Part shown: positions 1 to 8,500 of the stretch, piece by piece
Position numbering within the stretch: position 1 is the first letter of the stretch
How the letters are laid out: every line of letters starts with the position of its first letter
Source: Ralstonia sp. TCR112
GTDB taxonomy: Bacteria > Pseudomonadota > Gammaproteobacteria > Burkholderiales > Burkholderiaceae
Reading direction: 5' to 3'
NCBI RefSeq assembly: GCF_007997035.1
Contig: NZ_VOSS01000074.1
Span: forward strand, 1-32,785
DNA: 32,785 nucleotides
Made by a program: the position numbers and the translations under genes
The notes under the pieces: model-generated
Seen by the model: the letters and a program-made list of their open reading frames with translations, nothing else
Databases searched by the model: none
What the model was told of the DNA's origin: nothing

Positions 1-21
1 CTTTCGCCATCTCGGGCGCGC

Positions 22-78
22 CTTTCTTTGGTTACTTTCTTTGGCAAGACAAAGAAAGTGACTCAGCCCCGGCAGGGG
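22..78. repeat. Dispersed hairpin repeat, edge copy
   Basis: A 10-base direct repeat (CTTTCTTTGG at 22-31 and 35-44) overlaps a 13-base inverted repeat: left arm 31-43, loop 44-49, right arm 50-62, with one mismatch. A second short hairpin follows (CCCC at 67-70, GGGG at 75-78). In one plus frame the stretch from position 3 stays open to a stop at 153-155 and reads PFFGYFLWQDKESD near its start. I recall very similar strings as short spurious proteins scattered through proteobacterial genomes, which suggests a dispersed repeat rather than a gene; this is memory, not a search. It could also be the 3' end of a gene cut off by the window edge. Nothing else is recognisable before ybiB. Confidence 0.5.
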
Positions 79-188
79 ATGAAACAAGAGATGCACCACC
101 AACAAAGAACATCCCACGCCCCACGCTAGCGCCAGCGCAAACCCCAGCGCTATGATCAAACCCACACAAAAACCCGCCCAGCTTCCCG

Positions 189-1199
189 ATGCCAGCTCCC
201 CCCATCCTCCCCGACACCGCCACTGAAGACGCCTTCGCCAACGGCCCCTTCCCCGCCGCCCGCTTCATCAAGGAAATCGGCCGCGGCGCAGACGGCGCCC
301 GCGCTCTGGTCAAGCACGATGCCCGCGCGCTCTTCACCGCCATGCTGGAAGGCCGCATCGCCGACGTGCAGCTCGGCGCTATCCTCATGGCCTATCGCAT
401 CAAGGGCGAGACGCCGGAAGAACTCGACGGCATGCTGGAAGCCACGCACGCGCATTGCCGACCGCTGCCCGCACCGAACACGCCGGAGCATGCGTTGCCG
501 GTCGTCATCCCCAGCTACAACGGCGCCCGCCGCCAGCCGAACCTCGTGCCGCTGCTGGCCAAGCTGCTGGCGCACGAAGGCGTGCCGGTGCTGGTGCATG
601 GCATCCGCCGCTTCGACGGCCGCATCACCACGGCGGCATTGTTCGAAGCGCTCGGCTGGCCGGTCTGCGAACACATGGACGACGCCCGCGAGCAGCTGGA
701 GCGCGATCGCCTGGCCTACGTGCCGATCGACGTGCTCTCGCCCGAACTGACGTCGCTGCTGGACAAGCGCGAGATCGTCGGCCTGCGCAATTCCGCACAC
801 ACGGTGGTGAAGATGCTGCAGCCCATCGGCGGGCATGCGCCGCACGAGGCGCTACGGCTGGTCAGCTACACGCATCCGGAATACCGCGACACGCTCACCG
901 ATTACTTTCTGCGCCACCCGGCCAATGTGCTGCTGGCACGCGGCACCGAGGGCGAGGCGGTGGCCGATGCGCGGCGCGGCAGCGCGGTGGAGTGGCTGCA
1001 CGACGGCGCGCATGAAACGGTGATCGAAGCGGTGGAAGGTTCGAGCGACGCACCGCCTGTGCTGCCTGCGGGAACGGACGTGGCGGCGACGGCGCGCTGG
1101 ATTGAAGCGGTGCTCGACGGCAAGCAGCCGGTGCCGGAGCCGATCGCCAAGCAGGTCCGCGCGATCGTGCGCTGTGCACGACCGGCGCAGGCCGCCTGA
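189..1199 (+). CDS. ybiB: YbiB family DNA-binding protein (TrpD2-like)
   Basis: The 336-residue protein belongs to the glycosyltransferase family 3 / anthranilate phosphoribosyltransferase-like group and matches YbiB (TrpD2). It has an N-terminal helical domain (about residues 20-85, with the stretch LGAILMAYRIKGET) and then the larger alpha/beta domain. Where TrpD carries its phosphoribosyl-pyrophosphate glycine loop (GTGGD), this protein has VVIPSYNGARRQPNL at residues 105-119, so the catalytic loop is missing. YbiB homologues are known to bind nucleic acids without sequence specificity and are thought to act in DNA damage responses. No good Shine-Dalgarno precedes the ATG; it was chosen because the family-like sequence begins shortly after it. 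The gene stands alone, tail to tail with the pirin gene. Confidence 0.85.
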   Translation: MPAPPILPDTATEDAFANGPFPAARFIKEIGRGADGARALVKHDARALFTAMLEGRIADVQLGAILMAYRIKGETPEELDGMLEATHAHCRPLPAPNTPEHALPVVIPSYNGARRQPNLVPLLAKLLAHEGVPVLVHGIRRFDGRITTAALFEALGWPVCEHMDDAREQLERDRLAYVPIDVLSPELTSLLDKREIVGLRNSAHTVVKMLQPIGGHAPHEALRLVSYTHPEYRDTLTDYFLRHPANVLLARGTEGEAVADARRGSAVEWLHDGAHETVIEAVEGSSDAPPVLPAGTDVAATARWIEAVLDGKQPVPEPIAKQVRAIVRCARPAQAA

Positions 1200-1220
1200 G
1201 CGATCGCCCGGTCTTAGGTC

Positions 1221-2090
1221 TTACTTGGACGGCAGCGGAATGCGCTCCGTTTCGCCGGGCACGTGGGCGAAGGCGTCGGCCTCCCAGCGCTGCTTGGCGT
1301 CTTCAATGTCGGCCTTGTCGCTGGCGACGAAGTTCCAGTAGATGTGGCGGTGGCCGTCGGTCGGGTCACCGCCCAGCAGCATCACGCGTGACGACACCTG
1401 CGCGGTGAGCGTCACGTCGCCGCCGGGCTCCAGCACGGCAAGGTGGTGCGGGTCGAGCGCCTCGCCGTCGATGGTGACGGCACCCTCGACCAGATACAGG
1501 CCGCGGTCTGCATGCTCGGGCGGAATCACCAGCGAGGCGCCGGCCGCCAGTTCCAGCGCCACATACAGCGTGCGCGAACTCACCTTTACCGGCGACGTCA
1601 GCCCAAACGCATCCCCCGCGATGACAACGCCCTGCACGCCGGGGCATTCCAGCTTGGGCAGCGTGTCGGCGGCGTGATGGGCGAAGCTGGCGTCCACCTT
1701 TTCCTGATCCTTCGGCAGCGCCACCCAGGTCTGGATGCCGTGCACGCGCGCGCCCTTTTCGCGCCCTTCCGGCGACGAACGCTCGGAGTGGACGATGCCG
1801 TTGCCAGCCGTCATCCAGTTGACGTCGCCGGGCGTGATCGTCTGCACGCTGCCGAGGCTGTCGCGGTGGACCATGCTGCCGTCAAACAGGTACGTGACGG
1901 TGGCCAGGCCGATGTGCGGGTGCGGGCGCACGTCGATGCCCTCGCCCGGCGCGAAATCCACGGGGCCCATGTGGTCGAAGAAGATGAACGGCCCCACCGT
2001 CTGGCGCGCGGCCGAGGGCAGCACGCGTTTGACCGAGAAACCGCCGAGGTCCCGCACGTGCGGGCCAATGATGTGCTGAATGGAAGTCAT
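1221..2090 (-). CDS. Pirin family protein
   Basis: A 289-residue bicupin protein of the pirin family. The N-terminal cupin holds His57 and His59 (RPHPHIG), His101 and Glu103, which correspond to the iron ligands of human pirin (His56, His58, His101, Glu103). Bacterial pirins are metal-binding proteins, some with quercetinase activity and some modulating pyruvate metabolism; the role here is not known. An upstream in-frame ATG at 2120 exists, but the start at 2090 is preferred: GAGGAG sits eight bases before it, and pirins begin close to this point. That Shine-Dalgarno overlaps the stop codon of the OsmC gene upstream, so the two are probably translated from one message with coupling. Confidence 0.9.
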   Translation of the reverse strand: MTSIQHIIGPHVRDLGGFSVKRVLPSAARQTVGPFIFFDHMGPVDFAPGEGIDVRPHPHIGLATVTYLFDGSMVHRDSLGSVQTITPGDVNWMTAGNGIVHSERSSPEGREKGARVHGIQTWVALPKDQEKVDASFAHHAADTLPKLECPGVQGVVIAGDAFGLTSPVKVSSRTLYVALELAAGASLVIPPEHADRGLYLVEGAVTIDGEALDPHHLAVLEPGGDVTLTAQVSSRVMLLGGDPTDGHRHIYWNFVASDKADIEDAKQRWEADAFAHVPGETERIPLPSK

Positions 2091-2103
2091 GGCGGGAAGC
2101 TCC

Positions 2104-2508
2104 TCAGGCGCGCTCGGCAAGCTCGGTCTCGACGCTGATCTCGACTTCGGTCATCAGCTTGTGAACCGGGCATTTGCCGGCCACGCGCAGCAGGTCGGCC
2201 CGCTGCTCGTCGCTCAGGTCGCCGTGCAGGGTCAGCACCGTGCGCAGTTTGTAGCGGCCCTGGCGCTCCTGGGTGCCGTCGTGCTCGACGGCCACGTCGA
2301 TCGCGTCGAGCGGGTACTTGCGCTGACGCGCATAGAGCGAGACGGTCAGCGCCTTGCAGCTGGCCAGGGCCGCGTCGAAGTAGGCGTGCGGGTCAGGCGC
2401 GCTGCCCTCGCCGGCGGGCTTGGGCACGTCGGTATAGGTCACGCCTTCGGGGAAGGTGACCTTGTGACGGAAAAGGCCTTCGGTGTCCTTGCTGACGACG
2501 ATGGTCAT
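2104..2508 (-). CDS. OsmC/Ohr family peroxiredoxin-like protein
   Basis: A 134-residue OsmC family protein. It carries the two family cysteines, Cys51 (in ALASCKALTV) and Cys113 (in GKCPVHK), which form the thiol centre that reduces organic hydroperoxides in OsmC/Ohr proteins. The length is typical for the family. The start at 2508 has AGGAG seven bases upstream; the frame is open further back to 2643, but that extension is low-complexity and unlike the family. It is the first gene of a probable two-gene unit with the pirin downstream, and it is divergent from the cyclase gene on the plus strand. It is closer to the OsmC-like subgroup, often annotated only as OsmC family, than to Ohr. Confidence 0.88.
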   Translation of the reverse strand: MTIVVSKDTEGLFRHKVTFPEGVTYTDVPKPAGEGSAPDPHAYFDAALASCKALTVSLYARQRKYPLDAIDVAVEHDGTQERQGRYKLRTVLTLHGDLSDEQRADLLRVAGKCPVHKLMTEVEISVETELAERA

Positions 2509-2749
2509 GGGCGGCTCCTGTAACGGTTTCAGCGATGTCCGGGCAGTGTAGCCAACTTGCGTGACGGCTCGGGAGATGCCCCTACGTGCGTCACGCATCG
2601 CTTTCAGGGGCGCGTTGATCGCTCGACATTGCAGACATGGCAATTCGCCCCACCGATTTGGATGGAAACGCTCAAGCGGCGCGGTTTTCCGCCGATCTTC
2701 CGGTTAGAAGACATCCGCCCTGAAACCGCCCCGCTTACGCGTCACCTGC
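2509..2749. other. Divergent intergenic region (osmC-like / cyclase)
   Basis: This 241-base gap must hold the promoters of both divergent genes. On the minus strand a TACACT hexamer (2545-2550) lies about 40 bases before the OsmC start and could be a -10 box, but no good -35 box lies 17 bases upstream. On the plus strand no convincing promoter or Shine-Dalgarno is visible before the cyclase ATG. No convincing gene is seen inside. Confidence 0.4.
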
Positions 2750-5668
2750 ATGGTTCCACGCCGGCCGCTTGTCGCCATTGCCGGCGGCATCGGCTTTCTC
2801 CTCGTCCTTGTTGGGCTGACCGTGATGGTCGGCTGGCTGCAGCATTGGCCATGGGCGGTGAGGCTGGGCACGGACCGCCTGCTGATCGTGTTCGCCACGG
2901 GGATCAACCTGGCGCTGCTGGGCGCTGCCCTGGGAGCGCTGCTCATCGGCACGGTACGGCCGGGCGCGCGCTGGGCAGATCCCGCTGCGCGCGGGCTGAG
3001 CGGCGCGGTGGCGTTGCTGTCCACGCTGCGGCTGGCCGAGATGATTACGGGATGGCCGATCGGGCTGGACTTTCCTGACGTGCACGCTTGGCTCGACCGC
3101 CAATGGGTCACCGGATGGATTGGCGGCATGCACCCGAGCCACGCGCTGGCGATGGCCGCATCGGCGATCGCCCTTGGCCTTGTGCCGACGTTGCGCAAGC
3201 CACACCGCGCCCGGTGGTTTTGGGGCCTCCTCGGCCTGGCGATGCTGCTCTGCGCGGGTGACTTGCTCGGCCGCGCCATGGCGCTGGAATATCTGTACCC
3301 GGCGTGGCTGCGGTGGCGCGCCTCGGACGCCGCTGCCCTCTGCTCGCTGCTGTTGGTCACGGGGGTGGTGTGCGCTGCGATGGCTCGGCACCCGGGCCTG
3401 TTCCGCCTGCGCTTGTCGCCAGAAGACACCATCGTCTGGATCAGCGGCGGCTGTGTCGTGCTGGCGGGCCTGGGCGCCACCATCACGGCATTCATCATCC
3501 AGGTGGACAGTGCCAGCCTGACTTTCGGCACCACGCGGGCACGGGCCCTGTCGAGCTACGCTGAGGAGTTCGACCAGTTGCTGGCCATGCGCGCGGAAAG
3601 CCCGCGCCTGGTGGCCGCCGCCACGCACATCCAGGAGGTGCTGCGCCATCCGGCCGACAACGCGGCGCGCCTGCGCAGCCAGAGCGCGCTGCAGGCGTAT
3701 CGCGAGCAAGGCTACTCGTACCTGCAACTGCGGACGCTGGCGGGCGAGGGCATCGTCAGCCTGGGGACGCAGACGCTTGAGCCCGAATTGTCGATAGTGC
3801 TGCACGCCGGCCTCGCGCCCGAGCGCATCACGCTGCAATGGGTACACGGTTTTGCCATGCGCACCGAAACGCCGGTCATGGCAGACGGCATGCAGATCGG
3901 CTGGCTGGTCGCCGAACAACCGCTCGCCCACATGACAGGCCGCTACACCAACCAACGCGGCATCGGAAAGACCGAAACGCTGGCGATCTCGGGCTTTGAT
4001 GCGCGCGGCCGCGCCATGTCGTTCCCGCAACGCTTTGATGCGTACGTGTTCGAGTTGCCGCCGCTTACGGTAGACCACCGCCCCCTGCCATCGCGCCTGG
4101 CGCTGGCGGGAGAGGCCGGTTACGGCCAGTGGCAGGACATCCACGGCATGCCGACGTCGTTTACCTACACACCGATCGGTCACACGGGTCTGGCGCTGAT
4201 CAGCAAGATCGCCAGCGCCGAGCTGTACGCACCGATGCGCGTGCAATTCGAGCGGCTCGCGGGCTTCATGCTGTGCCTGATGATCGGCAGCGTGCTGGCC
4301 ATCCGCCTGACGGTGCGTCCGTTTGCCAACCGGCTTGCCGCGTCGGAACGTGCGCTGCGCACCGCCAACGAGAGCCTCGAGCGCCGCCGGGACGCCCTGC
4401 GCGCCAGCCGCGAGCAACTGCGCCTCGTGGCGGACAACGTGCCCGCGCAACTGAGCTACGTCGACCCCGACGGCATCGTGCGTTTTGCCAGCCGCACCCT
4501 GCTCGAAGCCTTCGGCCGCAGTGAAGACGAGATGCTGGACCGCCACGTACGCGACATCTACACCGCCGAGGACTACCGCACGCTGCTGCCCTACATGACC
4601 GAAGTGCTGGCAGGTTACCCGGTGCAGTTCGAGATCCAATCCATGCGCACGGGCGTGCCCCGCTACCTGAGCGGCCACTACTATCCTGATTACGATGATC
4701 GCGGCACGCTGCGCGGCTATTTCTCGGTGCTGCAGGATCTGACGGCGCGCACGAGTGCCGAACTGGCCCTGGCGCGCAGTGAACGGGCACTCAAGCTCGT
4801 GCTCGACAACGCGCCGCTGCTGGTGTCGCACATCAACCCCGACGGCGTCTTCACCTTCTGCAACGTCACGCATGCCCGCTGGCTCCAGCGTACGCCCGAG
4901 GACGTCTGCGGCCAGACGCCGGAACGGGTGTTCACACCGGGCACGTACGCCTTGCTGGCGCCGTACCTGGTGCGCGCCCAGCGAGGGGAATCCGTCGAAT
5001 TCGAGATCACCGCGCCCTGGTACGAAAAGCCGCACGCCAACGGCCCCCGCAGCCGCACGCGACATTTCCGCGGGCAGCTCGTCCCCGATGCCGGAGAAGC
5101 GCATGACGGCCGCTGCGGTTTTTACGCCTTCGTGCAGGACGTGACCGAAGCCAAGCGCAGCGAGATGGAGCTGTCGCGCATGGCGCGCTTTGACGCCCTC
5201 ACCGGCCTGCCCAACCGCTACGACCTCTACGAGCGCCTGCGCGGCGCCCTGGCGCGCCGTCAGCGCCTGCCGGCCCCGCTGGGCGTGCTGTACCTGGACA
5301 TCGATCACTTCAAGCACATCAACGACACCTACGGCCACGCCGCCGGCGATACGGTGCTGGTGGAGGTCGCCCAGCGCCTGCAACGTGCAGTGCGCCGCAC
5401 CGACACCGTCGCCCGCCTCGCAGGTGACGAATTCATCATCCTGCTCGACCCCATCGACGCCCCGGATGATGCGCTGCACACCGCGCAGAAGATCGTCGGG
5501 GTAATCCGTCCGCCGATCCACCTGCCGGATGGCACGGTGCTGCACGTCACCACGAGCGTTGGCGTGGCGTGCCCCGGCCCCGATGTGCGTGACCCTGACG
5601 CCGCCTTGCGCGAAGCTGATCGCGCACTTTACTGGGCCAAGTCGCGCGGCCGAAATACGGCGGCATAG
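2750..5668 (+). CDS. Membrane diguanylate cyclase: multi-TM, sensor, two PAS, GGDEF
   Basis: A 972-residue signalling protein. Residues about 7-250 hold roughly seven hydrophobic segments. Residues about 250-500 form a probable periplasmic sensor of Cache/CHASE type, followed by another membrane helix near 506-522 and a short coiled linker. Two PAS domains follow (about 555-675 and 678-805), then a GGDEF domain from about 811, introduced by FDALTGLPNRY. The active-site motif is AGDEF at 891-895, with the metal Asp in YLDIDHFKHIN, and an RxxD inhibitory site (RRTD, 882-885) lies at the normal distance. It should therefore make cyclic di-GMP and be product-inhibited. No EAL domain is present. 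No sensor ligand can be inferred. The start lacks a clear ribosome binding site and is uncertain. Confidence 0.9.
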   Translation: MVPRRPLVAIAGGIGFLLVLVGLTVMVGWLQHWPWAVRLGTDRLLIVFATGINLALLGAALGALLIGTVRPGARWADPAARGLSGAVALLSTLRLAEMITGWPIGLDFPDVHAWLDRQWVTGWIGGMHPSHALAMAASAIALGLVPTLRKPHRARWFWGLLGLAMLLCAGDLLGRAMALEYLYPAWLRWRASDAAALCSLLLVTGVVCAAMARHPGLFRLRLSPEDTIVWISGGCVVLAGLGATITAFIIQVDSASLTFGTTRARALSSYAEEFDQLLAMRAESPRLVAAATHIQEVLRHPADNAARLRSQSALQAYREQGYSYLQLRTLAGEGIVSLGTQTLEPELSIVLHAGLAPERITLQWVHGFAMRTETPVMADGMQIGWLVAEQPLAHMTGRYTNQRGIGKTETLAISGFDARGRAMSFPQRFDAYVFELPPLTVDHRPLPSRLALAGEAGYGQWQDIHGMPTSFTYTPIGHTGLALISKIASAELYAPMRVQFERLAGFMLCLMIGSVLAIRLTVRPFANRLAASERALRTANESLERRRDALRASREQLRLVADNVPAQLSYVDPDGIVRFASRTLLEAFGRSEDEMLDRHVRDIYTAEDYRTLLPYMTEVLAGYPVQFEIQSMRTGVPRYLSGHYYPDYDDRGTLRGYFSVLQDLTARTSAELALARSERALKLVLDNAPLLVSHINPDGVFTFCNVTHARWLQRTPEDVCGQTPERVFTPGTYALLAPYLVRAQRGESVEFEITAPWYEKPHANGPRSRTRHFRGQLVPDAGEAHDGRCGFYAFVQDVTEAKRSEMELSRMARFDALTGLPNRYDLYERLRGALARRQRLPAPLGVLYLDIDHFKHINDTYGHAAGDTVLVEVAQRLQRAVRRTDTVARLAGDEFIILLDPIDAPDDALHTAQKIVGVIRPPIHLPDGTVLHVTTSVGVACPGPDVRDPDAALREADRALYWAKSRGRNTAA

Positions 5669-5768
5669 GGCAGAACCGATACCTTCGGCCGCGGTCTATG
5701 ACTGGGTGTGGCGCCCTTTTTGCTGCGGCGCAAACACCACACTATTGAGCACAGGACCCTGATTTACG

Positions 5769-5797
5769 GGAACTATTAACCGGACAAAAATGTCCTA
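5769..5797 (+). promoter_or_regulatory. Candidate sigma-E-type promoter with inverted repeat, upstream of rpoH
   Basis: GGAACTA at 5769-5775 resembles the -35 element of extracytoplasmic sigma-E promoters and is followed after 17 bases by TCCTA at 5793-5797, close to the TCTGA-like -10 element. A perfect inverted repeat, GGACA (5782-5786), four A residues, TGTCC (5791-5795), overlaps it. E. coli rpoH has a sigma-E promoter, so the match is biologically sensible. A housekeeping -10 candidate (TAAGAT, 5822-5827) without a matching -35 is also present. The rest of the 199-base gap between the cyclase and rpoH shows nothing convincing. Confidence 0.35.
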
Positions 5798-5867
5798 TTA
5801 GCAGTCATCCGGTTGGAGTGCTAAGATGCCTTTCCAAACCTCCACTGGATTTCGACAGGAGTCCTGA

Positions 5868-6797
5868 GTGAACGCAGTCATCCCCGTGAATACCGTTTCC
5901 GCAATCGCCACCCAGCCGTCCGGCAACGCCGGTAATGGATGGGCGCTGGCGTTCCCCGGCAACCTGGGCAACATCGACGCCTACATCCAGAGCGTCAATC
6001 GTGTGCCGATGCTGTCGGCCGAGGAAGAACAGCGTCTGGCCCGCGAATACCGCGACAACGGCAATCTCGATGCCGCCCGCCGTCTGGTGCTCTCGCACCT
6101 GCGCCTGGTCGTGTCGATTGCGCGCGGTTACCTTGGCTACGGCCTGCCGCACGCCGACCTGATCCAGGAAGGCAACATCGGCCTGATGAAGGCCGTCAAG
6201 CGCTTCGACCCGGATCAGGGCGTGCGTCTCGTCTCGTACGCGATGCACTGGATCAAGGCCGAGATGCATGAGTACATCCTGAAGAACTGGCGCATGGTGA
6301 AGGTGGCCACCACCAAGGCCCAGCGCAAGCTGTTCTTCAACCTGCGCAGCCACAAGCAGGATGCGCAGGCGACCTTCACGTCGGACGAAATCGACGCCGT
6401 GGCCGCCGAACTCAACGTCAAGGGCACGGAAGTGCGCGAGATGGAAACGCGCCTGTCCGGCGGCGACATTGCGCTGGAAGGCCAGATGGACGACGGCGAG
6501 GAGTCGTTCGCCCCGATCGCCTACCTGGCCGATACGCACAATGAGCCGACCCGCGTGATCGAGGCGCGCAGCAACGACCGCATGCAAAGCGAAGGCATCG
6601 AAGCCGCCCTCGCCAAGCTCGACGATCGCAGCCGCCGCATCATCGAAGCCCGCTGGCTGAACGTGAACGACGACGGATCGGGCGGCTCGACGCTGCACGA
6701 GCTGGCTGACGAGTTTGGCGTGTCGGCCGAGCGCATCCGCCAGATCGAATCGGCCGCGATGAAGAAGATGAAGGGTGCGCTGCAAGCCTTCGCCTAA
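5868..6797 (+). CDS. rpoH: RNA polymerase heat-shock sigma factor (sigma-32)
   Basis: A 309-residue sigma-70 family protein. It has the region 2 core (PHADLIQEGNIGLMKAVKRF) and the RpoH box QRKLFFNLR at residues 152-160, which separates sigma-32 from other primary-like sigmas. Region 4 near the C terminus carries the -35-binding helix-turn-helix (GVSAERIRQIESAAMKKMK). It directs transcription of chaperone and protease genes after heat or protein-misfolding stress. The start is GTG, with AGGAG at 5857-5861 spaced six bases from it; no ATG fits as well. It is monocistronic: a strong terminator follows within 20 bases, and the next gene is convergent. The length is slightly above E. coli RpoH (284) because of a longer N-terminal tail. 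Confidence 0.96.
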   Translation: MNAVIPVNTVSAIATQPSGNAGNGWALAFPGNLGNIDAYIQSVNRVPMLSAEEEQRLAREYRDNGNLDAARRLVLSHLRLVVSIARGYLGYGLPHADLIQEGNIGLMKAVKRFDPDQGVRLVSYAMHWIKAEMHEYILKNWRMVKVATTKAQRKLFFNLRSHKQDAQATFTSDEIDAVAAELNVKGTEVREMETRLSGGDIALEGQMDDGEESFAPIAYLADTHNEPTRVIEARSNDRMQSEGIEAALAKLDDRSRRIIEARWLNVNDDGSGGSTLHELADEFGVSAERIRQIESAAMKKMKGALQAFA

Positions 6798-6815
6798 GCT
6801 GACCGCCTCGCAATG

Positions 6816-6843
6816 AAAAGCCCGCCAGATCGGCGGGCTTTTT
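6816..6843. terminator. Bidirectional terminator between rpoH and sco
   Basis: Seven-base-pair GC stem (GCCCGCC at 6820-6826, GGCGGGC at 6832-6838, loop AGATC), with AAAA before and TTTTT after. It can serve rpoH on the plus strand and the sco operon on the minus strand. Confidence 0.9.
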
Positions 6844-6863
6844 CTTTGGGCGGTGGCGGCAGA

Positions 6864-7475
6864 TCAGTCGGCCAGCAGTTGCTTGATGTCGTGCGCGATC
6901 GGCTCCGGGCCCTGGCCGTGCTTGATGAACAGGCGCAGGCTGCCCTTCGGATCAAACATGTAGCTGCCGGCGGTGTGATCCATGGTGTAGTTGTCGGGGG
7001 AGCTGCCCGGCACCTTGCTGTAGAACACCTTGAAGTCGGACGCGACCTTCTTCAGCTCCGTCTCGTTGGCCGGACGCAGGCCGATGAAGCGCGGATCGAA
7101 CGCGGGCACGTACTTGGCCAGCAGGTCTTGCGTATCGCGCTCCGGGTCGACGGTGACGAACAGGACCTGGACGCGGTCGGCGTCTTTGCCGAGGGTATCC
7201 ATCACGGCGCGCAGCTCAGCCAGCGTGGTCGGGCAGACATCGGGGCAATGCGTGTAGCCGAAGAACATGACAACGACCTTGCCGCGGAAATCTTCGAGCG
7301 TGCGGCGCTTGCCGGTGTGGTCGGTCAGCGAGAAATCGGTGCCGAAGCTCTTGGATCCGGTGATGTCGAGGTTCTTGAAGGCGGGCTTGTCGCTGCACGC
7401 TGTGAGCGCCAGCACGGCGACGGCCAGCATGGCGAACAGCGCGGCGCGGAAGTGTCGGAAAGAGAGCATGGTCAT
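6864..7475 (-). CDS. Sco1/SenC copper chaperone lipoprotein
   Basis: A 203-residue protein of the Sco family with a thioredoxin fold. It begins with a lipoprotein signal (hydrophobic residues about 10-25, lipobox ending at Cys27), so it should be tethered on the periplasmic side. The copper ligands are all present: Cys77 and Cys81 (HCPDVCP) and His167 (DHTAG). Sco proteins deliver copper to, or reduce the thiols of, the CuA site in subunit II (CtaC). It is the last gene of the SURF1 - CxxxC protein - ctaA - ctaB - sco block. The start is chosen at the ATG at 7475; another ATG lies two codons on, and neither has a strong Shine-Dalgarno. Confidence 0.93.
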   Translation of the reverse strand: MTMLSFRHFRAALFAMLAVAVLALTACSDKPAFKNLDITGSKSFGTDFSLTDHTGKRRTLEDFRGKVVVMFFGYTHCPDVCPTTLAELRAVMDTLGKDADRVQVLFVTVDPERDTQDLLAKYVPAFDPRFIGLRPANETELKKVASDFKVFYSKVPGSSPDNYTMDHTAGSYMFDPKGSLRLFIKHGQGPEPIAHDIKQLLAD

Positions 7476-7538
7476 CGTGTTGAAAGCAGACCGCCTAGCG
7501 TAACGCCAACGGCACATGCCTGCTGGCGCCCCTGTGCG

Positions 7539-8480
7539 TCACAGCGCCGCGCTTTGCGTAAGCGCCGGGCCGAACTTGAAGTAGTGGTCGACCAGCAGCG
7601 CGGCAAACAGGATCGACAGATAGATGATCGAGTAGCGGAAAGTCTTCTGCGCCAGCGCGTCGGAGTATTTCCGGTACATGCGCCACGCATACGAGAGAAA
7701 GCCGAAGCCCAGCACCAAAGCGGTGACCAAGTAGATATAGCCGCTCATGCCGTAGACGAACGGCAGGATGGTCGCGGCGATCATGATCAGCGTGTACAGC
7801 AGGATGTGCAGCAGCGTGTATTTCTCGCCGTGCGTGATCGGCAGCATCGGCAGGCCGGACTTTGCATAGTCGGCGCGGCGATATAGCGCGAGCGCCCAGA
7901 AGTGCGGCGGTGTCCAGGTAAAGATGATCAGCACCAGAATCCAAGCTTCGGCCGGCACGCTGTTGGCGACAGCCGCCCAGCCCAGCGCCGGCGGCATCGC
8001 CCCCGAGAGACCGCCGATCACGATGTTCTGCGGTGTGGCCGGCTTGAGCAGCAGCGTGTAGATGATCGCGTAACCGATGAAGGTGGCGAACGTCAGCCAC
8101 ATCGTCAGGTCGTTGGCGAACACATGCAGCGTCCACATGCCTGCACCGCCCAGCACCACCGAGAACACCAGGATCTGCCGCGTGCCCAGCTCGCCGCTGG
8201 CGGAGGGGCGCCAGGCCGTGCGGCGCATCATCGCGTCGATCTTGCGCTCGACCAGGCAGTTGATGGCGAAGGCAGCGCCGGCAAACAGCCAGATGCCGAC
8301 CGCGCCGCCGATCAGCACCGGCCACGGCACCATGCCCGGCGTGGCCAGGAACATGCCGATCACGGCGCAGAACACGGCAAGCTGCGTGACGCGCGGCTTG
8401 GTCAGCGCCGCATACTGCGATGCGGTCGTTCGCCAGCCAGGAAGTTGAGTGGAAGTTGTTGGGGTTGCCACGGTATTCAT
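7539..8480 (-). CDS. ctaB: Protoheme IX farnesyltransferase (heme O synthase)
   Basis: A 313-residue polytopic membrane protein of the UbiA prenyltransferase superfamily, the usual size for CtaB/CyoE. The first aspartate-rich-type motif is at residues 74-89 ([15 protein letters not shown]), and the second conserved region ([15 protein letters not shown]) is near residue 205. It transfers a farnesyl group from farnesyl diphosphate to heme B to make heme O, the precursor used by CtaA. It lies 20 bases downstream of ctaA and upstream of sco on the same strand. No clear Shine-Dalgarno precedes the ATG. Confidence 0.96.
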   Translation of the reverse strand: MNTVATPTTSTQLPGWRTTASQYAALTKPRVTQLAVFCAVIGMFLATPGMVPWPVLIGGAVGIWLFAGAAFAINCLVERKIDAMMRRTAWRPSASGELGTRQILVFSVVLGGAGMWTLHVFANDLTMWLTFATFIGYAIIYTLLLKPATPQNIVIGGLSGAMPPALGWAAVANSVPAEAWILVLIIFTWTPPHFWALALYRRADYAKSGLPMLPITHGEKYTLLHILLYTLIMIAATILPFVYGMSGYIYLVTALVLGFGFLSYAWRMYRKYSDALAQKTFRYSIIYLSILFAALLVDHYFKFGPALTQSAAL

Positions 8481-8500
8481 AAAAAACGGTCAGACAGCGT

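Noticed and set aside
2735-5545. Very long open frame antisense to the diguanylate cyclase
   Set aside because: Its translation is rich in His, Arg, Gln and Ala with no domain, and the sense strand encodes clear PAS and GGDEF motifs. Long antisense frames are expected at this GC content.
5703-5742. Hairpin after the cyclase gene
   Set aside because: The stem is interrupted by an internal loop and there is no T tract, so it was not called as a terminator.
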